Shown piece after piece: positions 61,069 to 64,000 of a DNA stretch of 64,000 nucleotides. The DNA lies in the NCBI GenBank assembly GCA_027886175.1, contig JAJNNQ010000006.1, forward strand, positions 12,468,001 to 12,532,000, read 5' to 3'. Every line of letters begins with the position of its first letter. Positions within the stretch are counted from its first letter, which is position 1. Source of the stretch: Phylloscopus collybita (lineage: Eukaryota; Chordata; Aves; Passeriformes; Phylloscopidae). Made by a program: the position numbers and the translations under genes. The notes beneath the pieces were generated by a model. That model worked only from the letters and a program-made list of their open reading frames with translations, searched no databases and had not been told where the DNA came from.

Positions 61069-62198
61069 TTACAGGATACAGAAACAAAATTGATAAATGG
61101 AATGCAAGGAGATCTTGGCTCCAACGAACAAAGAGGTAAACCACTTTTGCTTTTCATCTGCTAATTGTGTGGTTTTTGACAAGCACAGACACTAAACCTG
61201 TAATGACTGGAAGCGTTTTACAGTGGGTGAGGTGAGACCTTAATGAACCGAATGCCAGACAGATATCACAGAGATCTTGTTGCATCCAAACTGGTTGTAG
61301 TTTGCTTCCACAGTTTGCTAGGCAGTTTGAGAACTGACAACAAAGCTGCGACAAAGCCCCCTGTCTCTGCATTAGTGTTTGTAATTTCATGTGTGGTAGG
61401 GGTAAAGAGAAGGTGGCACATGATTTATTGTAATTGCTACTGCATTGTATGGAGACTGAGTTAGTGTGAGTATTGCCTTATTTCACTGCCCAGGAAGAGT
61501 GTAGGGTACTCAGCTTTTTGCTGGTTTTGCCTGCCTCTTTCAGTTGGGAGGTTTGGGGGTTAGTGGCTGTTTTCACTATTATTACTTTACTTTTATTCCT
61601 GGGGAACAATATTGGTGATTCTGATATGACAAATAGTTGCATATGGTGCTATGAGCAGTTTTATCTGTTCTTGACAGCAGTGAAAGAAACCAGGTACGTA
61701 TACTTCCTAATGGAATAATAATCCTGAAGTAGGAACTTTATATTTCATTTTAGCTTGAATACACATGGCAATTCATAGAAAAATTCCCCTAAGATATCGC
61801 TCGCCCTCTGGAGATGCTTTCTGGCCTTGAATGGTCATTAGGCTCCTCGTTCCAATTTGGCATCCCAGTCAAGGATGCTTAAATTGGACAGGGAGAATCT
61901 GAGAATCCAAGTTTGATACTTGTGCTCTTTTTAGAGTTGGACATTGTTACTGATAAAATGAAATCCTAATTAGTATGTGATGTAACCTCCTAAGGTTTTC
62001 CTTTGTGTTTCAGGGGCCTTTTTCTTGAAGTGGTGTTGCAGTGTATGGGAGGTCTAACAGCAGTTTCTTATCCAGTGGTTATAGTCATTAAAAAAAAGGC
62101 ACCTCATTGACTTGTTTGTGTTCTTTGTATTTTTCAAATAGCATCTGAGCCTATTTCTTTGAAAAACTTAAAAAGACGGTCACAATTTTTTGAACAAG
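5991..62198 (+). CDS. LMO7: LMO7 (LIM domain only 7), internal part of the gene, 19 exons
   Basis: Joining 19 GT-AG exons gives one open frame of 1261 codons with the family's order: C-terminal part of a CH domain (residues 1-84 of the visible part), Ser-rich linker with [11 protein letters not shown], DDxxxR[RK] repeat region (about 150-737), charged helical stretch (740-834), Ser/Pro-rich region ending in [10 protein letters not shown] and [11 protein letters not shown] (834-1095), PDZ domain (about 1096-1187), and a linker with [14 protein letters not shown]. From family knowledge, LMO7 is an actin-associated adherens-junction protein reported to bind afadin and alpha-actinin, and emerin at the nuclear envelope. 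The paralogue LIMCH1 has the CH and LIM domains but no PDZ domain, so the PDZ and the TPRPFG segment favour LMO7. The start codon and the LIM domain are outside the window. The gene has low GC except for one patch in the 48498 exon. Exon boundaries rest on frame continuity, splice signals and recalled similarity to mammalian LMO7; no transcript was examined. Confidence 0.96.
10766..11274 (+). mobile_element. CR1 LINE, 3' fragment
   Basis: It matches the 3' end of the avian CR1 family as I know it. Landmarks in order are ACCTGGAGCGCTGTGTCCAG, GAGCTGGGGTTGTTCAGCC, GGAGAAGAGAAGGCC, GGGAAGAAATTCTTTACTGT, GATGATCTTTAAGGTC and CCATTCTGTGATT. Only the last part of ORF2 and the 3'UTR are present, which is the usual 5' truncation. 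It ends in a T run rather than the usual short ATTCTATG repeats. Confidence 0.93.
15575..16045 (-). mobile_element. CR1 LINE fragment, reverse orientation
   Basis: Reverse-strand CR1 landmarks are GAGCTGTTCTCCAGACTGAA, ATCTCCAGCC, TGATCTCCACTCGATTTGC, CAATGTCTTTCCTGTACTG, AATAAGTGCTGAGGAAAGG and TGTCATATGAGGTTCC. This covers the C-terminal part of the reverse-transcriptase ORF. It is diverged and interrupted by stops. The ends are approximate and the 3'UTR is missing. Confidence 0.85.
19125..19972 (+). mobile_element. CR1 LINE, 3' fragment with remnants of ORF2
   Basis: The longest CR1 copy here. It begins near GGCTCTACAGAGGGATCTGG and runs through AGGTTCAACAAGGTGAAGTG, GCCCAGCGGAAAAGGACCTG and GAGCTGGGGATGTTTAGCC to a tail ending CCATGATTCTGTC. 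Several frames carry pieces of the ORF2 C-terminus (for example [19 protein letters not shown]), but frameshifts and stops break it, so it is inactive. The tail differs from the 10.8-kb copy, which suggests another CR1 subfamily. Confidence 0.93.
27717..27798. repeat. (TTTTG)n pentanucleotide microsatellite
   Basis: About 16 uninterrupted TTTTG units. The repeat is open in several frames on both strands and therefore produces apparent low-complexity ORFs (repeating FCFVL or KQNKT), which are not genes. Length polymorphism is likely. Confidence 0.98.
28030..28078 (-). mobile_element. Short CR1-like 3' tail fragment
   Basis: TTTTGGAAAAGACCTCAGAG followed by ATCATCCAGTCCAAC resembles the reverse complement of the CR1 3' terminus. 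Sequence beyond this does not follow the CR1 landmarks I know, so only the tail is called. Confidence 0.55.
31838..32398 (-). mobile_element. Solo LTR of an endogenous retrovirus, flanked by 6-bp target duplications
   Basis: A 549-bp element at 31844-32392 starts TGTGGCA and ends TTCCACA, so it has TG...CA termini with a 5-bp perfect inverted repeat (TGTGG/CCACA). It is flanked on both sides by AGCTAC (31838-31843 and 32393-32398), the expected target-site duplication. On the minus strand AATAAA (32038-32043) lies about 195 bases before the 3' end, as expected for an LTR polyadenylation signal, which sets the orientation. It is more GC-rich than the surrounding intron and has no coding capacity. 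The second LTR and internal region are absent, consistent with recombination to a solo LTR. A 6-bp duplication fits alpha/beta-retrovirus-like (ERVK-type) elements; the family name is inference. A 14-bp unit is tandemly repeated at 31941-31968. Confidence 0.85.
35413..35797 (+). mobile_element. CR1 LINE, 3' fragment
   Basis: Landmarks in order are TTCAGGCTGGAAAAGAGAAG, GCAGCCTTCCAGCAGC, GAGAGGGACTTTTTACAGGG, GTGATAGGATCGAGGG, GGGAAGAAATTCTCTACTCT, TGGTCTAGTGGAAGGTGTCC, GATGATCTTTAGGG-type text and CCATTCTATGATTCTCTGA. It is 5' truncated with a normal CR1 3' end, inserted about 370 bases before an LMO7 acceptor site. Confidence 0.93.
36165..36195 (+). CDS. LMO7: LMO7 exon e2: 31-nt CH-domain microexon
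   Basis: Acceptor CTCCTTCAG, donor AAAAAT|GTAAGA. It is entered in phase 2 and left in phase 0, encoding (K)[10 protein letters not shown]. This matches the CH-domain stretch between the VTVK and [12 protein letters not shown] segments. The exon is so small that ORF-based prediction would miss it, but without it the CH domain cannot be joined in frame. Confidence 0.95.
36196..36579 (+). other. LMO7: LMO7 intron, 384 bases
   Basis: AT-rich intron ending in GTTTGTTTTTAG. Nothing else is recognised. Confidence 0.85.
36580..36693 (+). CDS. LMO7: LMO7 exon e3: end of the CH domain
   Basis: 114 nt, phase 0 to 0, encoding [20 protein letters not shown] then [18 protein letters not shown], the last helices of the CH domain and a hallmark of LMO7/LIMCH1. 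Donor AAG|GTAAGG is strong. Confidence 0.97.
36694..37154 (+). other. LMO7: LMO7 intron, 461 bases, with an exon-like interval
   Basis: A candidate alternative exon at 36908-36972 lies in this intron (see findings). ATTAAA occurs shortly downstream, near 37120. Nothing else is recognised. Confidence 0.8.
37155..37353 (+). CDS. LMO7: LMO7 exon e4: Ser-rich linker after the CH domain
   Basis: 199 nt, phase 0 to 1, acceptor TCTTGTAG, donor GAAG|GTATGT. It encodes [20 protein letters not shown] followed by WYIDRGEPF and later [27 protein letters not shown] and [13 protein letters not shown] are strongly conserved in LMO7 and LIMCH1. The low-complexity serine content suggests a phosphorylated, disordered linker. 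Confidence 0.97.
37354..38484 (+). other. LMO7: LMO7 intron, 1131 bases
   Basis: Unremarkable intron with short T-rich runs near 38165-38185. The 70-codon ORF at 38182-38394 has no splice support or recognised similarity. Confidence 0.8.
38485..38737 (+). CDS. LMO7: LMO7 exon e5: start of the DDxxxRR repeat region
   Basis: 253 nt, phase 1 to 2. It encodes an acidic [11 protein letters not shown] stretch, [38 protein letters not shown] and [25 protein letters not shown] and YVPAPLRK are diagnostic of LMO7/LIMCH1. DDRSYRRI is the first copy of a motif repeated in the next exons. Donor CAAG|GTACTG. Confidence 0.97.
38738..39177 (+). other. LMO7: LMO7 intron, 440 bases
   Basis: A GT/T-rich stretch at about 38880-38930; otherwise plain intron ending in TCAACCTCAG. 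Confidence 0.8.
39178..39477 (+). CDS. LMO7: LMO7 exon e6: 100-codon, frame-neutral exon with a DDLANRR motif
   Basis: Exactly 300 nt, phase 2 to 2, acceptor GGTCAACCTCAG, donor CTGAG|GTCAGA (a weak donor with C at +3). The frame is open throughout and includes [20 protein letters not shown] directly followed by [20 protein letters not shown] plus PDLxxDDLxxRR repeats the pattern of neighbouring exons. Skipping it leaves the frame intact, and the next exon joins e5 equally well as SNQRR, so it is probably alternatively spliced. My recollection of the common human isoform lacks this segment. Confidence 0.88.
39478..39834 (+). other. LMO7: LMO7 intron, 357 bases
   Basis: AT-rich. Reading on past the preceding donor meets a stop after about 20 codons (stop codon ends at 39538), so intron retention would truncate the protein. 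Confidence 0.8.
39835..40122 (+). CDS. LMO7: LMO7 exon e7: repeat-region exon with DDLYFRK
   Basis: 288 nt, phase 2 to 2, acceptor TTTTGAACAG, donor TTCAG|GTGCGT. It encodes [15 protein letters not shown], an acidic [20 protein letters not shown] segment, then [20 protein letters not shown] and [10 protein letters not shown]. IPNIxKDDLYxRKL and FLPKxWTPE, WYKExQGF are shared with mammalian LMO7. The exon is again frame-neutral. Confidence 0.96.
40378..40578 (+). CDS. LMO7: LMO7 exon e8: 67-codon, frame-neutral exon
   Basis: 201 nt, phase 2 to 2, acceptor TGCTGCTGCACAG preceded by a strong pyrimidine tract, donor CCCAG|GTTGAT. The open frame begins [20 protein letters not shown] and later has SFDWNSSC and [22 protein letters not shown] echoes the start of e6. 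The preceding and following exons also join in frame without it ([12 protein letters not shown]), so it is likely optional. It is not clearly present in the human isoform I recall. The reading frame and splice sites support it, but transcript support is unknown. Confidence 0.75.
40579..41046 (+). other. LMO7: LMO7 intron, 468 bases
   Basis: T/G-rich, ending in TTTATATGCTTCAG. Nothing else is recognised. Confidence 0.8.
41047..41763 (+). CDS. LMO7: LMO7 exon e9: largest exon, three DD[LM]xxRK repeats
   Basis: 717 nt, phase 2 to 2. It opens [20 protein letters not shown] then [35 protein letters not shown] lies at about 41213-41260, [20 protein letters not shown] at about 41375-41430, and [16 protein letters not shown] at about 41597-41645. 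[19 protein letters not shown] and [20 protein letters not shown] complete the match to LMO7. It ends in a basic helix, [11 protein letters not shown]. The donor GAGAG|GTCAGG is unusual (C at +3), but the next exon restores R-LFQK, as in LMO7. Confidence 0.97.
41764..43308 (+). other. LMO7: LMO7 intron, 1545 bases
   Basis: Plain AT-rich intron. ORFs running from the preceding exon into this region on either strand are extensions or shadows, not exons. Confidence 0.8.
43309..43338 (+). CDS. LMO7: LMO7 exon e10: 30-nt microexon
   Basis: Acceptor GGTTTCTGATTTCTCAG, donor GCAAGG|GTAAGT. Phase 2 to 2, encoding (R)LFQKLSDEQ(G). Mammalian LMO7 has a matching LFQK-type decapeptide at this point, between the MVER and SMSDVSAE segments, so this is a real microexon. 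It is frame-neutral. Confidence 0.9.
43339..45738 (+). other. LMO7: LMO7 intron, 2400 bases
   Basis: Contains the T/G-rich tract at about 43914-44034 and a perfect 17-bp tandem duplication at 44342-44375. The remainder is unremarkable. Confidence 0.8.
43914..44034. repeat. T-rich/G-interrupted low-complexity tract
   Basis: Long T runs broken by G or GTTTG units (GGGG, GGG and GTTTGTTTG motifs), passing into TTTAA/TTTA text. It reads as a low-complexity Phe-rich ORF, which is not a gene. Confidence 0.9.
45739..45856 (+). CDS. LMO7: LMO7 exon e11: charged helical segment, first part
   Basis: 118 nt, phase 2 to 0, acceptor CCCTTTCTAG, donor CAAGAA|GTAAGG. It encodes [20 protein letters not shown] followed by [19 protein letters not shown]. 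The heptad-like spacing of Leu/Ile between charged residues suggests a coiled-coil helix. SDVSAE and KWQ correspond to mammalian LMO7. Confidence 0.96.
45857..47017 (+). other. LMO7: LMO7 intron, 1161 bases
   Basis: No repeat or RNA gene is recognised. It ends with a poor pyrimidine tract (TTATTCTAAATAG). Confidence 0.8.
47018..47160 (+). CDS. LMO7: LMO7 exon e12: charged helical segment, second part
   Basis: 143 nt, phase 0 to 2. It encodes [20 protein letters not shown] then [17 protein letters not shown] and KSLKEMQQE. [27 protein letters not shown] is nearly identical to mammalian LMO7 and related to LIMCH1. A highly basic/acidic helix continues the coiled coil. Donor GAGAG|GTAATA. Confidence 0.97.
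47161..48497 (+). other. LMO7: LMO7 intron, 1337 bases
   Basis: Contains a perfect 12-bp-stem inverted repeat at 47577-47602, short TTTA and poly-T runs at about 47730-47755 and 47837-47855, and poly-A at about 48000-48012. Confidence 0.8.
48498..48957 (+). CDS. LMO7: LMO7 exon e13: disordered Ser/Pro-rich region with conserved end
   Basis: 460 nt, phase 2 to 0, acceptor CATTCCCATAG, donor TTCACG|GTAAAA. The first two thirds is poorly conserved and hydrophilic ([29 protein letters not shown]). The end is diagnostic of LMO7: [20 protein letters not shown], then [20 protein letters not shown]. Positions 48708-48806 are unusually CpG-dense for this gene. Reading through the donor extends an apparent ORF to 49209, which is intron. 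Confidence 0.96.
48958..49702 (+). other. LMO7: LMO7 intron, 745 bases
   Basis: Open in the e13 frame for about 250 bases (to 49209), by chance or as a retained-intron extension; otherwise plain. Confidence 0.8.
49703..50026 (+). CDS. LMO7: LMO7 exon e14: disordered region before the PDZ domain
   Basis: 324 nt, phase 0 to 0, acceptor TTTTCTTTTCCTAG, donor TCTATG|GTAAGT. It starts [19 protein letters not shown], matching MDDAWKYNGDVEDIKRT of mammalian LMO7, then becomes Ser/Pro/Glu-rich and divergent. The exon-initial ATG is internal to the protein and is not evidence of a start. Confidence 0.95.
50027..52901 (+). other. LMO7: LMO7 intron, 2875 bases
   Basis: Contains a T run ending in AG at about 50516-50537, which resembles an acceptor but is followed by a stop within four codons. 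No mobile element is recognised. Confidence 0.8.
52902..53016 (+). CDS. LMO7: LMO7 exon e15: PDZ domain, first half
   Basis: 115 nt, phase 0 to 1, acceptor TTTTATTTTTCAG, donor GAAGAAG|GTAAAT. It encodes [20 protein letters not shown] followed by [18 protein letters not shown]. It holds the first beta strands and the carboxylate-binding loop position. The loop reads SFGFTT, in place of the canonical GLGF, as in the atypical LMO7 PDZ (DFGFTI in mammals). Confidence 0.95.
53935..54010 (+). mobile_element. Short CR1-type 3' tail
   Basis: GGACCAGATGAACCACTGTG, TTCCTTCCAACCTG and CATTCTGTGATTCTGG follow the usual 3' end of CR1. Only the tail is recognisable. Confidence 0.65.
54490..55740 (-). mobile_element. 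CR1 LINE region, reverse orientation, rearranged
   Basis: Reverse-strand CR1 text includes ATTCAGGTTGGAAGAAATCT (3' terminus), TCTTCTCCAGGCTGAACAAG, CCTCAGCCTTTCCTCACAAG, CATAACAAGTGCTGAGTGAA, GGTGAACACATTAAACAGGG, CAGCCACTTTTTCACCCATC and CATCCACAGAGATCTAGTCA. These correspond to the 3'UTR, the ORF2 C-terminus and part of the RT domain. One roughly 110-bp RT segment occurs twice in the same orientation (about 54554-54667 and 55343-55462), so the region is either two CR1 copies (one nested or adjacent) or an internal duplication. It is inactive. Confidence 0.85.
55432..55596. repeat. Perfect 24-bp inverted repeat with 117-bp spacer
   Basis: Positions 55432-55455 (starting GGCTGAGTAAGAGCC) are the exact reverse complement of 55573-55596 (ending GGCTCTTACTCAGCC). 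It lies inside the rearranged CR1 region and is not a feature of CR1 known to me. Confidence 0.95.
58665..58826 (+). CDS. LMO7: LMO7 exon e16: PDZ domain, second half
   Basis: 162 nt, phase 1 to 1, acceptor CTGTTTTCTGCAG, donor AAGAATG|GTGAGT. It encodes [20 protein letters not shown], then a [20 protein letters not shown] segment ending YGKN. GSPAxxxQLxVDDEIIAxN is the classical core of a PDZ domain and [10 protein letters not shown] is its last strand. The exon is frame-neutral, but skipping it would destroy the domain. Confidence 0.97.
58827..60273 (+). other. LMO7: LMO7 intron, 1447 bases
   Basis: No repeats or RNA genes are recognised. CTTTCTTCAGGGA is repeated at about 59225 and 59256. 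Confidence 0.8.
60274..60377 (+). CDS. LMO7: LMO7 exon e17: linker after the PDZ domain
   Basis: 104 nt, phase 1 to 0, acceptor CAACATTATAG, donor AGTTCT|GTGAGT. It encodes [20 protein letters not shown] and [20 protein letters not shown] and the DFSxSLQSS ending match mammalian LMO7. No ORF of useful length marks it; it was found from the frame and conserved residues. Confidence 0.93.
60378..61074 (+). other. LMO7: LMO7 intron, 697 bases, ending in a TTTA microsatellite
   Basis: The last 40 bases before the acceptor are almost wholly (TTTA)n, listed separately. The best branch-point-like sequence, TCTAATG at about 61014-61020, lies upstream of it. Confidence 0.8.
61032..61070. repeat. (TTTA)n microsatellite abutting a splice acceptor
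   Basis: Nearly ten uninterrupted TTTA units followed at once by ACAG|GATACA, the acceptor of exon e18. The repeat therefore takes the place of the polypyrimidine tract. Confidence 0.97.
61075..61135 (+). CDS. LMO7: LMO7 exon e18: short linker exon
   Basis: 61 nt, phase 0 to 1, donor AAAGAG|GTAAAC. It encodes [20 protein letters not shown]. The position and the INGxxxxxxxxE pattern fit the ESKEINGIHDESN stretch of mammalian LMO7. The exon is not frame-neutral, so skipping it alone would shift the frame. Confidence 0.88.
61136..62141 (+). other. LMO7: LMO7 intron, 1006 bases
   Basis: Nothing recognised apart from the splice signals; ends TTTTTCAAATAG. Confidence 0.8.
62142..62198 (+). CDS. 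LMO7: LMO7 exon e19: [14 protein letters not shown] exon
   Basis: 57 nt, phase 1 to 1, acceptor TTTTTCAAATAG, donor AACAAG|GTAAAT. It encodes (A)[18 protein letters not shown], almost identical to mammalian LMO7 at this point. It is the last exon supported in the window. The downstream WVWDQEEERKRQERWQ-type coiled coil and LIM exons were not found before 64000. Confidence 0.97.
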
Positions 62199-64000
62199 GT
62201 AAATCAAAGAGCTAACATTTCATGTACTTCCATGAAATTGTTCCTGCTGCAAACTCTCCCTAACAAGTCTGGTGCTGGGTGCTCTACCTCTTCAGTGTTG
62301 TTTCTGCAGTTACAATGAAGCAACATAATTAATTTCCCTTCTTTCCCCAGGGTCATCAGGTTATTCTTACAATTCATGGGTCTACCTTTGTGGTAATGGG
62401 TCTTTGCGTGTTCTCTTATATCTATAGCTGTTTAAATCTCTTCTGTGTTGTTCATACTTTTTTTTTTTTTTTTTTTTTTCCACTGGGTAGAAGTAAGAAG
62501 GGTGGCACTCTCTGTTCAGGTTTGCTACTACCTACAAAACAAGAATAATGGTGAATATTCCAGCAGGAGTCTAGAGAAGATCTTAGAGCTGTTGATGAAG
62601 TATTTAACTCTGGATTTGAGTTGCAGCTCTGTGCTTTTATGTAAATTGTTGTAAAAAGGCATCTGCTGGCTTTCCACTATGTGGTGATGTCACAAGATCT
62701 CAAGAAGACCAATATAAATTTTGAATTTATTACGTGAGCATTTTTTAAAAAGGCAACAAATGAGACATTCCATTTTGGTTTTGTAGGTTGCTTTTCAGCA
62801 TTTTGCATGTCACAGCTCACATACTTCCACTAATGTTGTATGTCTTATGCTGTCTTCGGGTTATGTATGCCTTTGCTGTTTTGCTGTAGCCTGAAAAAGT
62901 AAAATTCTGGCCTGCTGGAAACTCCGTTGAGTTTTGCCAATGATTTGAATGGGGCCAGGATTTTGCTTTTAGTGGCTAAGATTTCTGGTTTTTGCCAGAA
63001 GTAATATGTGAAGTGCCACAGCATATATCTGTGTTTGTGGTTCTGTTTGCTTTTAAATACTTCTGCTGTATCTGCAATATTGTATCTGCAATAGGGTGGT
63101 ATTTTGTTGTTGGTTGTTTGTTGGTGTTGGGTTTTGTTGTTGTTTGATTTTTATTTTATGGCTGGCAGAAATTTGGTTTTTCTTTTAATTATTTTTATGA
63201 CAATATTTGAGGTATTTCACTTGTGCTTGGTGGGGAGGACAAGGTTGTATTTCTAGAGGGCATGTTCAGTACAGCTTGTTAAACTTAAGCGTTAAACACT
63301 TAGCTTTGCAATTACTTGAAGATTCCTGTGGAGTTCAGCATAAGCTTACAGGTGTGAGAGAAGAGGGGAGCAAAAATAGGTGCTGTCTATGCTTCCCTTT
63401 AGTATCTCCTGGCACAATTGCAATAGATTAAGCAGATTGCCTGGTTTTCACTGTAGCTGTTGTGATCTGACAGTGAAGACAGAATTGTGTATATATAGAA
63501 CAGATGCTAACCTGTGACTCATTAGAGACTTTTGTATCCTAAATTTGATCTTTTTTTCTACCTCATGTGGTTATACTTTAGAATACTGTTGCAATTTTTT
63601 TCTTTTATGCCTTTTTTTAAACTGAAATTTGGACAGCTAGGTAACGAGTGTACTGTCAACAAACAAAAATAGTGATGGTGCTTAAGAAATGATTACACTT
63701 AAATTTGTGTTTCTCCCCTTTTTTTTCAACTTTTAGTAAATTAGCATAGTACACGTCTTGCTAATAATCATCCTGTCACAGGATGATTAAGATTAAGGCC
63801 AAGTGTGATAGCCTCAAATAGCAGAAGGTTTGTGGTGAATGGTGACAAGTTCACTGAATTCAAGTGTGCTTTTGGAAGGAAAGAAGGAAAGTTGGACAGC
63901 AGAAATACATGGTTTTGTGGTAGAGAAGTTGCCAGTGGATGTCAGTTGCTCTTAATTCATGCCAAGGGCAGTAGATGAATAACTTCTCCACCCTTGTGCA
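62199..64000 (+). other. LMO7: LMO7 intron (5' part)
   Basis: Contains an exon-like 42-nt interval at 62351-62392, a 22-base T run at about 62458-62479, T/G-rich text at 63100-63190 and a 25-bp palindrome at 63765-63789. No further LMO7 exon is recognised. Confidence 0.8.

Noticed and set aside
5991..62198. Assignment to LIMCH1 instead of LMO7
   Set aside because: The CH, DDxxxRR and helical segments are shared, but the PDZ domain, [10 protein letters not shown], MDDAxKYNG and [12 protein letters not shown] are LMO7 features; LIMCH1 lacks the PDZ domain.
62458..62520. T22 tract followed by GGGTAG and an open 29 nt to TTCAG|GTTTGC
   Set aside because: The resulting 29-nt exon would be frame-shifting, has no similarity and has an AG far from the T tract. 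The 62351 interval is a better candidate.
1..64000. CRISPR arrays, tRNA or rRNA genes, bacterial features
   Set aside because: None was seen. The tandem repeats are microsatellites, and the gene structure is that of a spliced vertebrate nuclear gene.

Overview
The window looks like nuclear DNA of a bird. It is AT-rich and intron-dominated, it carries several copies of the CR1 LINE family on both strands, it has one short LTR insertion, and it contains no Alu, B1 or other mammalian SINE. Turtles and crocodilians also carry CR1, so 'bird' is a strong inference rather than proof.

One gene explains all the convincing coding sequence: LMO7 (LIM domain only 7) on the + strand. Nineteen exons between 5991 and 62198 join without a frame break into 3784 coding bases, or 1261 codons plus one base. 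Every intron begins GT and ends AG. The window holds the middle of the gene. The first exons, with the N-terminal part of the calponin-homology (CH) domain, lie upstream. The exons for the glutamate-rich coiled coil and the C-terminal LIM domain lie downstream. In order, the exons encode the second part of the CH domain (5991-36693), a serine-rich linker and the LMO7/LIMCH1-type repeat region with DDxxxR[RK] motifs (37155-41763), a charged helical segment (43309-47160), a disordered Ser/Pro-rich region (48498-50026), a PDZ domain (52902-58826), and the linker ending in [12 protein letters not shown] (60274-62198).

Layout. 1-5990 is intron, with a CpG- and G-rich patch just before the first visible exon. 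6098-36164 is a 30 kb intron inside the CH domain that holds most of the repeats: CR1 copies at about 10.8, 15.6, 19.1 and 35.4 kb, a 549-bp solo LTR with a 6-bp target duplication at 31.8-32.4 kb, and a (TTTTG)n array at 27.7 kb. 36165-50026 is the exon-dense core. 53017-58664 is a 5.6 kb intron within the PDZ domain, containing a rearranged minus-strand CR1 region. 62199-64000 is intron.

The points most worth checking are two frame-neutral exons in the repeat region (100 and 67 codons) that look like diverged exon duplicates, several exon-like intervals that may be unannotated alternative exons, a TTTA microsatellite occupying the polypyrimidine tract of one exon, and the precisely bounded LTR. 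No tRNA, rRNA, CRISPR array or second protein-coding gene was found.
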